NCBI RefSeq assembly: GCF_016918855.1
Contig: NZ_JADKYB010000010.1
Coordinates: forward strand, 124,001-188,000
Origin: Actinacidiphila acididurans
Lineage (GTDB): Bacteria > Actinomycetota > Actinomycetes > Streptomycetales > Streptomycetaceae
Length of the DNA stretch: 64,000 bases
Direction: 5' to 3'
In this document: one piece after another, positions 1 through 8,292 of the stretch
Numbering within the stretch: position 1 is the stretch's first letter
How the letters are laid out: every line of letters starts with the position of its first letter
The notes under the pieces: generated by a model
Database searches by the model: none
Seen by the model: only the letters and a program-made list of their open reading frames with translations
What the model was told of the DNA's origin: nothing
Program-made: the position numbers and the translations under genes

Positions 1-934
1 TCTCCTGGTGCGGTGAGCCGGTCAGGAGGATCGGCGCGCCGGTGACCGTGCCGTACACGGTCACCGATCCGTGATCACCGATGATCCAGTCCGCCGCAAC
101 CAGAACGCTCCGCCAGTCCGCCTCGGGAGCGATCACGTGCACGCCCATCTGCCTGCACCGCGCAAGCCACGCGTTGACTTGCCACACACTGTGCGTCGCC
201 CAGATGTTGGGATGCAGCAGGGCCACGATCATGAACTGATCCGGCCGCAGCTCATGTGCAAGCCTGGGCAGCAGCGATTCGAACCTGGTGAACAACGACC
301 CCGGGCCCCATGTGGAGGCCACGGCAACCAGATTGTGGCCTTCCCCGACGCCAAGCGCCCGGCGGTACGTACCGCGGCCGGCCAAACTGGCCGTCATCCG
401 GTCGAAGACCGGGTCCCCTACCACCTCGGCCACCGGGGCAGCCTCCGGGCAGGCGCGCTTCAGCTCCGCCAGGTCGTCGTCATGAGCGAGCACCACTGCG
501 GCTGGCAGCTTGCCTCCCGGGGTCAGGTCGCGTCGCCGCAGCCCGGCGACACCGTCGTCAGGCGTGCCCATCACCCGTTTAATGAAGTTCGCCCCGTGAG
601 GGAGGGCAACCAGCGGCGCGTCCAGGTGCTCCACTCCCCGGGGACCGGCGGCCAGCACCAGGTCGAACCGCGTCCGCACCGCCTCCTCCCACGCGACCAC
701 CGTCCCGCCAAGCCGCGCCAGGTACTCCGGCACACCGCTTGCGAACATGTGCGGAGGCGCGGTGAAGCTGACCTGAATCCGGAAATCGGACTCCAGCAGC
801 GCAATAACGTCCACCAGTCGCTTGCCGTAGGCGACGGTGTGCACAACGACCAAGATTGTCTTGCAGCCGAGCACCGTCTGCCACTCCCGCGGCTCAGGTG
901 CAGGCGACGACGGCCCGACCTCCAGCGGTATCAT
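1..934 (-). CDS. Glycosyltransferase-like (GT-B / CDP-glycerol transferase-like) protein, C-terminus cut by window edge
   Basis: An open frame runs leftwards from ATG at 934 off the window edge without a stop, at least 311 residues. It begins with a hydrophobic beta strand and loop (TILVVVHTVAYGKRL) and later has a GDPVFDRM segment, then WIIGDHGSVTVYGTVTGAP near the edge. The last resembles the acceptor-side loop of CDP-glycerol glycerophosphotransferases and related GT-B enzymes. The layout suggests two Rossmann-like halves, but substrate and reaction cannot be told. It lies about 395 bp downstream of the small gene at 1330-1782 in the same direction, so the two may belong together. No close named relative is recognised; the fold is an inference from motif shape. 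Confidence that it is coding is high, for function low. Confidence 0.7.
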   Translation of the reverse strand, partial: MIPLEVGPSSPAPEPREWQTVLGCKTILVVVHTVAYGKRLVDVIALLESDFRIQVSFTAPPHMFASGVPEYLARLGGTVVAWEEAVRTRFDLVLAAGPRGVEHLDAPLVALPHGANFIKRVMGTPDDGVAGLRRRDLTPGGKLPAAVVLAHDDDLAELKRACPEAAPVAEVVGDPVFDRMTASLAGRGTYRRALGVGEGHNLVAVASTWGPGSLFTRFESLLPRLAHELRPDQFMIVALLHPNIWATHSVWQVNAWLARCRQMGVHVIAPEADWRSVLVAADWIIGDHGSVTVYGTVTGAPILLTGSPHQE

Positions 935-1329
935 GTGACCCCCGAAACTCCCGTGCCCCTCGAAGCGGATTCGCTCCGCAGTCGGACGTGCCCCGGAACG
1001 GTGGCGGAAGCCCTGCGTCACCCTTGCAGAAATCCTGCACCAGCCCTCACCGCACGACGCCCACGCTGCTTCGCCCGTGCACGGAGTTCGAAAGTGGCGG
1101 AATTCGAGGCACAGCAGCCCGGTTGGCGCGGGGGTGGCTCACCCACAGCTGCTCCAGTGATCCCCGTCGGGGGGATGAGCGAGAGGGGGGCGCCGCATCG
1201 GCCTGGACAACGCCGCGCGCCGTCGGCTTCTACCGGCTGCCGGAGGTGGCCGGCCCCAGGTTGCCTGCAGAGCAGCGACAGGTAAAGGGGGAGTCGCAGG
1301 CCGCCACGCGCTTGCGGGAGCGAAGTTCT
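935..1329. other. Intergenic stretch, no gene seen
   Basis: About 395 bp between two minus-strand genes. Open frames exist on both strands but none has a good ribosome site or family-like sequence. No convincing hairpin or promoter was picked out. Confidence 0.5.
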
Positions 1330-1782
1330 TCACTCGTAATCCGGGTTCACGCTTGGCAGGTTGGGTGGCGCACTGTGGAACGTCAGGCCCCAGATATTCT
1401 GGCTTTGGACAACCGGGCCGTTCTGGGTTCCGCCGCTGACAACGATGTGGATCGCGGTGGTGCCCTGACCGGCCATCGGTTCGAGGTCCGCCAGCAGTGC
1501 CCGCAGTTCCCCGGCTGCATCCGGGTCGGAGAGCAGGGCTCTGCGCAGGTGTGTCCTCCACATGGCCTGCGTATCAGCTGCAACGTCCGGGTCTCCTTCT
1601 TCCTGGGCAGCCATCAGCTCCTGCCGTGACGCGGCCAGCTGTTCAGCAATGGTGCTCGTCTGTCCCCTGCGGGTGAAGAACCCCGTCACCCGATCCCGGA
1701 CCTGCGCCCATGCGTCGGAGACCATCAAGCCGACCAGCGTCGTCGCCCCTGATGACGCCAGCGCCGCCAGTTCGGAGTCCAA
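1330..1782 (-). CDS. Small conserved actinobacterial protein with a possible amyloid-signalling C-terminal motif
   Basis: I place the start at TTG 1782 because a strong GAGGAGG lies 5 nt upstream on the minus strand and the family-like sequence starts there (LDSELAALASSGATTLVG). An ATG at 1872 would add 30 unconvincing residues. The product is about 150 aa: a helical N-terminal half (alanine-rich, then VSDAWAQVRDRVTGFF), an acidic helical middle, and a C-terminal segment HIVVSGGTQNGPVVQSQNIWG. That tail has the G-x-V-x-Q-x-x-x-I pattern of short motifs proposed to template amyloid signalling between bacterial NLR-type receptors and effectors. Function is unknown; the motif reading is inference. 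The gene is upstream of the glycosyltransferase-like gene and in the same direction. Confidence 0.7.
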   Translation of the reverse strand: MDSELAALASSGATTLVGLMVSDAWAQVRDRVTGFFTRRGQTSTIAEQLAASRQELMAAQEEGDPDVAADTQAMWRTHLRRALLSDPDAAGELRALLADLEPMAGQGTTAIHIVVSGGTQNGPVVQSQNIWGLTFHSAPPNLPSVNPDYE

Positions 1783-1929
1783 CGCGTCCTCCTCGCACCG
1801 ATCAGCCCAGTCATCGCTCAGACCACCGTAGACGGACCGCCCCCGACGCGGATACAGCGCCGACCGCACCATCCCCCGCGCCTGAGCACCCGCCGCGGCA
1901 GAGCGCCGAAGGGCGTCCTCGGCAGCCCT

Positions 1930-2113
1930 TCAGTGGTCAGTAGCGAGTTTGCGGTGGTTGCCGGAGCGGCCGATGTCCAGGTCCAGCAGCGATGTCAGCG
2001 GTGTACCGCTGTTCCAGAAGCCCAGCAGATCGACATCGACCAGGGCCAGAGCGTGCTTGGCGGCGAGCGTGCGGGCAGGGGGGTGAACACGCAGGATGCC
2101 ACGAAGACTGGCA
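1930..2113 (-). pseudogene. Possible C-terminal gene fragment
   Basis: On the minus strand one frame reads GILRVHPPARTLAAKH followed by LALVDVDLLGFWNSGTPLTS and ends KLATDH at 1930. It looks protein-like and has no good start. Upstream coding character seems to move to another frame, suggesting a frameshifted remnant. The family is not recognised. The rest of 1783-2260 shows no convincing gene. Confidence 0.3.
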
Positions 2114-2260
2114 CGTCGGCGCCGTGCTCCTGGCGGGCCCCCGCGATCTCCGAGTGTGGCTGTGGGCGCCCCTGCTCGCCACCAGCGCCCACACCTACCG
2201 GGGATCGGACCGCCAAAGCCACCCGCCCCGGCTCCGCCTTGGATCCTTGGCTTCCGGTAG

Positions 2261-2608
2261 GAGTACCGGTGGGGTTACACGTGGGTCCAGACACAGCGCC
2301 TCGGCTGGGACCATCTGCTGCCCGCGCAGGCATGGATGCTGAAGAACATGCTCCACATCGGCCCGGTGGAGCCTGACGAGCACGCGCCAGCGCCCCGCAC
2401 GCAAGCCTACAAGTGGGCGGCCAACGTCCGGGCCGCCCGGCAGTTCCACGCCCGCGAGGGCCACCTGCAGCCGTACAGGAAGGCCATGGAAGTCGTGGAC
2501 GGCGTCGAACACAAGATCGGGATGTTCGTCGACAACACCCGCCGCCGGGCCGACAAGCTCAGCCCCCAGCGGCGCCAGGAGCTGACCGAGCTCGGCATGC
2601 GCTGGTAG
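2261..2608 (+). pseudogene. Remnant of a helicase-associated-domain protein
   Basis: The frame reads YRWGYTWVQTQRLGWDHLLP, then TQAYKWAANVRAARQFHAREGH and VVDGVEHKIGMFVDNTRRRAD, ending LTELGMRW. These are hallmarks of the repeated helicase-associated (HA) domains at the C-terminus of large Streptomyces helicase-like proteins. Only the last unit is left. The frame is closed upstream by a TAG at 2258-2260 and no helicase motor is nearby, so this is a truncated remnant. An internal ATG at 2336 would give a 90-residue ORF, but it starts mid-domain and is probably not a real gene. Confidence 0.7.
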
Positions 2609-2878
2609 CAGCACGCAGCGAAGGGCCGTGCCAGCGCAGTCCGTTCGGGATTCGGGCCCGGCCCTTGCGCGCTGCCGTGGCTGCCTCCCTGACACGAGGT
2701 GGCGACGGGGCCGGGCTGCTGACTCCGGAGCGGCACACGGGCGTAGAGGGCCTCTGCCGGGCCGCTCCCGGTCGTATCTGGGAGACCGCAGCAGCGTTGA
2801 CACGCTGTAGGAGACGCTGATGGACCAGTTCGCAACCGACTCGGGCTGCTTCTGCATTCCCGGTGGCCACGGTGGTGG
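2609..2878. other. Intergenic stretch, no gene seen
   Basis: 270 bp between the helicase-associated remnant and the end of the HEPN-like gene. Only overlapping shadow frames are present; no feature is supported. Confidence 0.4.
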
Positions 2879-4249
2879 TCAGCCCGGGACGATCGTCGCC
2901 GCCAAGCCCGTCCCGCGGGCAATGTCGTTGAACAGGTCCGGGAACGGGCGGAGTTCTTCCAGACTGGCCTTCCAGACCTCGTTCCTCGCCTCGCCGAGGT
3001 GGGCGGTGGTGGAGTAGAGGTCAACGAGGTAGCCGGGCATGGCACGGCCCCAGGTCTGGCCGTTTTCGTTATCCCACCATGCCCTGAGGACTGCTTTCGT
3101 GTCCTCCAGGCCCATCAGGCCAGCGCTGGGCAGGATGGCGGTGCGGGTGACGTATTCGCCCTGGTCGAAGCTACGCACCTCTGTGAGCAGTCCAGGCAGG
3201 TATGGGAGGAAATAGGGGTCGGGTCGGACACCGATCACCCGAGACCGCTCGGATACCGGGAGCGCCACGAATGCGCTCGTCAGGGCTGGCAGGCTCGTAC
3301 GGACCTCAGGGGAGGCCACCAGAGCGAGGGCCCTGGTCTCGTCGGGTCGGAGATAGCCATTCGCCGCGACCTGGGCGGCAATGCTGGTGACCTTGGTGTT
3401 GTAGAGCGTGCGCATGGGGTCGGGCAGGCTTTTCCAGAACGCTGGCAGGTCGCCGAGGCGTCCGAGAGCCGCGAGCTGGACCGCAGGCTCAGCTGTTTCG
3501 AACCTTCGCATCTGCCGATCCAGATACTCCTCGCTCAGGGACTGGTCGCGGTCGGCGAACAGGCGCAGGCACTGTGCCATCCGGTCGGCGAACATCGGCG
3601 CTGCGATGGGCATGGCGTCGTCTTCAAGCTGCAGCAGGGCGAACTTGGCGGCGAACTCAACCAGCCTGGCCCGGGAGGCGGGGCGGACACGGTCAAAGAA
3701 GGTGTGACCGAGGTAGCTGGCCTCGAACGTGAATGCGGGATCGGCGACGTGGGCGATGAAGCTATCTCGTACCCTGCGGCCCTGGCTCGGATGGTGCACC
3801 AGGACTGCATCGAGAGCCGCGGCGAGATGGGCGCGGGCGTATTCGGAGGTCGGGACGTACAGTTCGCCCATGGGGCGCAGGGAGGGGTGGGCGCATAGGT
3901 GCCGATCCTCACGCAGCCGTTCGAGCTGTGTCCTGTGGGTGCGATCGATGAGTTCTAGCTTCTCCGCGACGTCCAGGATGACCTTTTCAATGTTGAGCAT
4001 GAGGGGTACCGCGTCGGCCTCGCCGGGCTGCTGAGCGCGCTCAACGTCTTGGATCAAGGTGCGGGCGTCCGCTTCGCCTTCTTCCTTAAGGACCTCGATC
4101 TTGTGGATGAGGTCGGCGCACACGGCGGTCCAGGTCAGCACGATGGCGGCCCGGGCGGCGCCGGAGGCGTAGCAACGGTGTGCTTCCTTCACCAGCGGGC
4201 GTACGTCTGGGTTGACTACCCGGTTCACCAGGTCGTCCAAGTCGATCAT
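2879..4249 (-). CDS. HEPN-like domain protein, unknown function
   Basis: Start chosen at ATG 4249, preceded by GGGAG 4-5 nt upstream; the longer open frame upstream is low-complexity. The product is 456 aa. Residues 15-125 are helical, with an alanine-rich helix (ARAAIVLTWTAVCADLI) and then RLREDRHLCAHPS. There R116 and H121 form the R-x4-H pattern of HEPN ribonuclease and nucleic-acid-binding domains, with His in place of the usual Asn after Arg. The C-terminal 300 residues are helical and not recognised. HEPN proteins often act as RNA-cutting toxins or defence effectors, which fits the setting, but no partner gene is adjacent: upstream is a broken gene and the ISL3 element. The HEPN call is motif-based inference. 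Confidence 0.75.
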   Translation of the reverse strand: MIDLDDLVNRVVNPDVRPLVKEAHRCYASGAARAAIVLTWTAVCADLIHKIEVLKEEGEADARTLIQDVERAQQPGEADAVPLMLNIEKVILDVAEKLELIDRTHRTQLERLREDRHLCAHPSLRPMGELYVPTSEYARAHLAAALDAVLVHHPSQGRRVRDSFIAHVADPAFTFEASYLGHTFFDRVRPASRARLVEFAAKFALLQLEDDAMPIAAPMFADRMAQCLRLFADRDQSLSEEYLDRQMRRFETAEPAVQLAALGRLGDLPAFWKSLPDPMRTLYNTKVTSIAAQVAANGYLRPDETRALALVASPEVRTSLPALTSAFVALPVSERSRVIGVRPDPYFLPYLPGLLTEVRSFDQGEYVTRTAILPSAGLMGLEDTKAVLRAWWDNENGQTWGRAMPGYLVDLYSTTAHLGEARNEVWKASLEELRPFPDLFNDIARGTGLAATIVPG

Positions 4250-4364
4250 CTGCTCCCGCCCCCCTTCGTGCTGTCGGCGGCAGGCGCCGTCTGGAACCTG
4301 TCGAGGAAAGCCTACGAGGCGGGCTATGCAGCCCAGGACATCTGTTCTGCCCTGGGCTGCACGG

Positions 4365-5121
4365 TCAACACGGACACCGGTCTGCCAGATGAGGTAGGGG
4401 AGGCTGCGGACGCAGGTCACCGCTGCTCTGCGCGGGGGAATCGGGCACACCCGCGAGGACCAGCGCCAGCTCCGGGTTGCCGACCGGCGGCATCGGCGTA
4501 TGCCCGGCGGACTCCGCAGCGCTGCTCTGCTCGAAAGCACGCGCCCTGCCGGCAAGACGCTTGGCGAGCGCGGAGGCATCGAAGTAGCGCCATGCGGAAC
4601 ACACCTGGATGCCCAGCCGCCCGGACACCGCCGTCATGTTCTTCTCGACGACGTTCGAAAGCCGAAGCGCCGTAAACCGGCTGAATTTGTTGACCTTGCG
4701 GCCCTGACCGTCAAGGGGCTGAACCGAGACGTCATGGACGCCGGCCCGGATCCGGGTCGGCACGACGCTGACGATCCGCACCCGTACGTCTGCGACCTGG
4801 TGGGCGCCGGGGCCGGAGAAGCGCAGGATGTCCATGCCGTACCGTCGGGCACGACGAGGTTGCCCCGGTCGGACCCGTACACCGTGCTGACCTTCACCTG
4901 CGACAACACCGTGTGATGCTTGTCCAGCGCCGTGAAGGCCAGCACAGGGACTACGGACTGCTGGTCGTCGTTCTTGATGTCGAGGACCTGGTTGATCGTC
5001 TCTTTCTCCGGCCGCGACCCGTGGTACGCGAACGACAGTTTTCCCACGTACGGATGCGGAGTCGCCGAGACGGCTCTCGGCGACTGGGGCGACAGCGCAT
5101 GGACCACCTTCCCGTCAGCGG
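4365..5121 (-). pseudogene. Unknown gene, 5' end removed by ISL3 insertion and frameshifted
   Basis: Minus-strand coding sequence runs open to the ISL3 boundary at 5121 (ADGKVVHALSPQSP...) and continues to GNLVVPDG near 4840. There the reading jumps by one base to another frame (YGMDILRFSGPGAHQVADVRV) that ends at 4365. The two halves join smoothly if one base is missing around 4837, so this is one gene with a frameshift. Its start was lost at the IS edge. The middle (VLAFTALDKHHTVLSQVKV, then VRVRIVSVVPTRIRAG) looks like beta-rich domain sequence. Family not recognised. Confidence 0.6.
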
Positions 5122-6780
5122 GGAGTGTCTAATAAACGGGTCTGGCCCGTAGTCGGTGGTGACGGTGGGTGGTCATCGGGATCATGATCTTGTGATCGAT
5201 GTCAACTCGCTTGTCGCTGCGGTGTTCTGGGCTGTCGGGGGTGGTGGTCGAGAGGGTTACGGACGGCGGGGACGCCGTCGTGGTCACGGCCCGTACCCAG
5301 GGTGTCGCGGTGCCGTGTCCGGTGTGCGGGATGCCGACGACGAAGGTGCACGGGTATCACGGCCGAACGGTGGCGGACGTGCCGGTCGACGGTCGGCAGG
5401 TCGTCGTCCGGCTGCGGGTACGGCGGTTGGTCTGTCCGGTACTGGGTGTGCGCGGCAGACCTTCCGTGAGCAGATTCCCGGGCTGCTGGAGCGTCATCAG
5501 CGCAGGACGGTGCGGCTGGCCGGACACATTGCCGAGGTGGCACGGGAGTTGTGCGGCCGGGCAGCCGCCCGTTTGGCCAACCTGCTGGCCATGCCGGTCT
5601 CCCGCAGTACCGTGCTGAGGTGGCTGTGGCATCTGCCGGTGCCCGAGGCGCCGGTCCCGCGGGTGATCGGCGTGGACGATTTCGCGCTGCGGCGCCGTCA
5701 CCGCTACGCCACGATCATTATCGATGCCGTCCCGGCCGGCGCCTTGAGGTCCTGCCTGGCCGGGACGCCGATCCCCTGGAAGCCTGGCTTCGCAAGCATC
5801 CCGGCATCGAGGTCGTATGCCGGGACGGCTCGGCCACCTATGCCGAGGCTGTCCGTCGCGCCCTGCCCAACGCGGTGCAGGTCAGCGACCGCTGGCACCT
5901 GTGGCGCAACCTGTGCGACAAGGTCCAGCACGAGGTTCGCGCGCACGCCGGCTGCTGGGCCACCGTCCTCAACCCGCCGCTGCCCGGCGGCATCCGCGAA
6001 CAGACCACCCGTGAACGCTGGAACAAGGTCCACACCCTGCTCGGCCAAGGCGTCGGCCTGCTGGACTGCTCCCGCCGCCTCGGCCTCGCGTTGAACACTG
6101 TCAAACGCTACGCCCGCATGCCCGAGCCCACAGGTCTGCGCATCGCCCCGGCCTACCGGCCCACTCTTGTCGAGCCCTACCGCGAACACCTGCACCGTCG
6201 CCGGACCGAGGAGCCTGGCGTCCCCGTTCTCCACCTCTTCCACGAGATCAAGGAACTCGGCTACACCGGCAGCCTCAACGGCCTGCACAAATACCTTAAC
6301 CAGGGCCGCGCCGACGGCGATCGGCCCGTCACCACCCCACGCCGAGCCGCGCGGCTACTCCTCACCGATCCGGAGAATTTGCGCCCAAAAGAGGCCACCT
6401 TGCTGGAGAAGATCACCACGGCCTGTCCGGAGATGACTGAACTCTCCGACCTCGTGCGCGGCTTCGCCGCCTTGCTCACACCGGCCCAGGGCAACAATCT
6501 GAAGCTCACCGAGTGGATCGCCGCCACCCGCGCCGCAGCCCTGCCTCACCTGCACAGTTTCACCAACGGCCTCGAACTCGACCGCTCAGCCGTCGACGCC
6601 GGCCTCACCCTGCCCTACCACAACGGTCGCACCGAAGGCGTCAACACCAGAACCAAACGGATCATGAGACAGATGCACGGCCGCGCCGGATTCGACCTCC
6701 TCCGCCACCGCATCCTCCTGCACTGACGGCTACCCACAGTCACCACCGACTACAGGCCAGACCCGTTAAATGGACACACC
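5122..6780 (+). mobile_element. ISL3-family insertion sequence
   Basis: A 1659-bp element bounded by imperfect inverted repeats about 30 bp long: the left end starts GGAGTGTCTA, and the right end read inward starts GGTGTGTCCA. Both continue with AACGGGTCTGGCC and GTAGTCGGTGGTGA. The single transposase gene inside is broken. No matching 8-bp flanking duplication is visible (left flank GTCAGCGG, right flank CCGCCCGG), so one side has probably rearranged since insertion. It truncates the minus-strand gene at 4365-5121. Confidence 0.85.
5192..6726 (+). pseudogene. ISL3-family transposase, multiply frameshifted
   Basis: Beginning at GTG 5192 (VIDVNSLVAAVF), the coding sequence changes frame near 5226, 5455 and 5735. 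The pieces together give a full ISL3 transposase: an N-terminal zinc-binding CPVCG region with a KVHGYHGRTVADVPV segment, the DDE core (VIGVDDFALRRRHRYATIIID; CRDGSATYAEAVRRA; SDRWHLWRNL) and the terminal Glu block NGRTEGVNTRTKRIMRQMHG. It ends HRILLH at 6726. The internal frame from 5551 alone looks like a 391-residue protein but starts inside the DDE domain. The product is not expected to be active unless the frameshifts are sequencing errors. Confidence 0.8.
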
Positions 6781-6791
6781 CCGCCCGGGGG

Positions 6792-7790
6792 TCAGGTGCC
6801 CGGGCACAGCCCTGTAACGGTGATCTTCGGCGTCCACCCGTCGCGCTGCTCGACCGTCAGTTCATAGGCGGGGCGCAGCGTCGCGGCCGCCGCGGCGACC
6901 ATCCCGGCCCGCCGGCTGTCGCGGGCGCGCCAGGCGTCGCCCCGTCGCGATCGTGGCCGGCACTCCAGCCAATCACCCATTCCCCGGGCCGGCCACGGCC
7001 GACGGCCAGGCCGCTGCCGGCGGCCGGTGCCCCCTCCCGGCGGGAGGCGAGAGGCAGACCGGCCCGGCGCAGTGCGGCGCGGATACCGGCGGCCGAGGGC
7101 AGCGCGGGCACCGGGACGGCGGCCGGCGCGGGCAGGCCGAGGCCCTGGCGCTCGGCCTCGGCTCGGGCCAGGACGCGCAGCACGCCGGCGCCGGGGCCGT
7201 CGGTGACGGCCAGACCGCGGCCGGTGAGGACGGCGGCCAGGGCCGCGGCATCGTGGCGGCCGGGGTGCAGCCACACACACCGCGCCCGCGCGTCGCCCTC
7301 GGCGGCGAAACCGCCGGGGCTGCGGTCGGTGCGGGCCTGGAACCCGGACGCACCGAGCAGCGCAGAAACCGACGGGCCGGTGATCCCGTACGACGTCGCC
7401 TTGCGGCGCCCGGCCCTGCAGCGGCGGGTGACGCATTCCGGGCCGGTGCAGTCCTCGCCTTTGCGGCGGGCGTGCAGGTCGAGGTGCCCGAGCGGGCCGG
7501 GGCGGGCCAGCCCGGCCGAACGCGGGCACGTCTCGATGGTGGCCGGGTCGTACCACCAGGGCTCGCGCCGCGCCCGCATCGCATCCAGCGACGCGGCATC
7601 GAGTGCGTCGATCCCGGCGCGGACCCGGCCGAGCAGCTCGGCAAGCTGCTGACCGTAGGCACCGGTCACCGTGGCGCTGCGCTGCTCGGTGGCCGGGGTG
7701 CCGGGGGTGTACTCGCCGACGATGACGACGGGGACGCCGTAGGAGCGGGCAGGGATACCGGTCAGGGTACGGCCCTTGTAGGTGACCTGT
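6792..7790 (-). pseudogene. Unknown conserved gene, 5'-truncated and frameshifted
   Basis: The coding frame opens just after a TAA near 7790 with VTYKGRTLTGIPARSYGVPV and no start codon. It runs through CTGPECVTRRCRAGRRKATS and GFAAEGDARARCVWLHPGRH, then shifts by one base near 6945. The other frame ends RPAYELTVEQRDGW...TGLCPGT at 6792. A GTG at 7669 would give a 270-residue ORF but would drop conserved-looking sequence upstream and the C-terminus. The cysteine cluster (C-x4-C-x4-C) may bind metal. Family not recognised. Confidence 0.5.
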
Positions 7791-7880
7791 TATGCGGCCG
7801 GTCCCGCCGGTTCCGCAGCAGGTTGCGGCTGCCGCTCCCCCGACTCCCGACCCGGGTGACGTCTTGGCGGCGGCGCTGCG

Positions 7881-8239
7881 GTGCACGTGGGCCCTGACAC
7901 CCCGGACCAGTTCTTCACCCCCGAGGCGTCCAGCGAGATCCTGGCCGTGGCCCTTCCGCTGTGCGCGAGGAAGAACACGACGGGTACGTGCAGAGCCTGG
8001 AGGCGTTCGCCGACCGGCACCGTGAGCGCCTGGCCGAACCCATGCGCGCCTACGGGTCGGGCAGCGCCCCCGCCGCACACGGCCGCTACACCCTGGTCGG
8101 GCAGCCCGAGACGCTGGTGGTCTGTGAACGGATGGAGTACGCGCGGCTGCTGCCGTACGGGCTGTGGGACGTAGAGTTGGAACACACGGACCTGGACGAC
8201 CTCGCCTACGCATGGGGTGTCCGCCGCCCCACCCGCTGA
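7881..8239 (+). pseudogene. Short unknown gene with a one-base frameshift
   Basis: From GTG 7881 the frame reads VHVGPDTPDQFFTPEASSEI then LAVALPL. Near 7958 coding continues in another frame from a GTG as VREEEHDGYVQSLEAFADRH, ending WDVELEHTDLDDLAYAWGV at 8239. Restoring one base gives a continuous protein of about 119 aa, acidic and helical. The family is not recognised. If the frameshift is genuine, the downstream frame (92 aa from 7961) might still be translated. Confidence 0.5.
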
Positions 8240-8292
8240 CCACTACACATGCGCACTCAAAATATTGACGGGTCTGCGGGCTGTCACTGCCG

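Noticed and set aside
71..1285. 404-residue plus-strand ORF over the left end
   Set aside because: It is antisense to the glycosyltransferase-like gene, is Arg/Pro/His-rich and has no family-like sequence; it is a GC-bias shadow.
5551..6726. 391-residue ORF as an intact transposase
   Set aside because: It begins inside the DDE domain in noise sequence; the N-terminal parts lie in other frames, so the gene is frameshifted rather than intact.
5114..6788. Target-site duplication of the ISL3 element
   Set aside because: Flanking 8-mers GTCAGCGG and CCGCCCGG do not match, so no duplication can be claimed.
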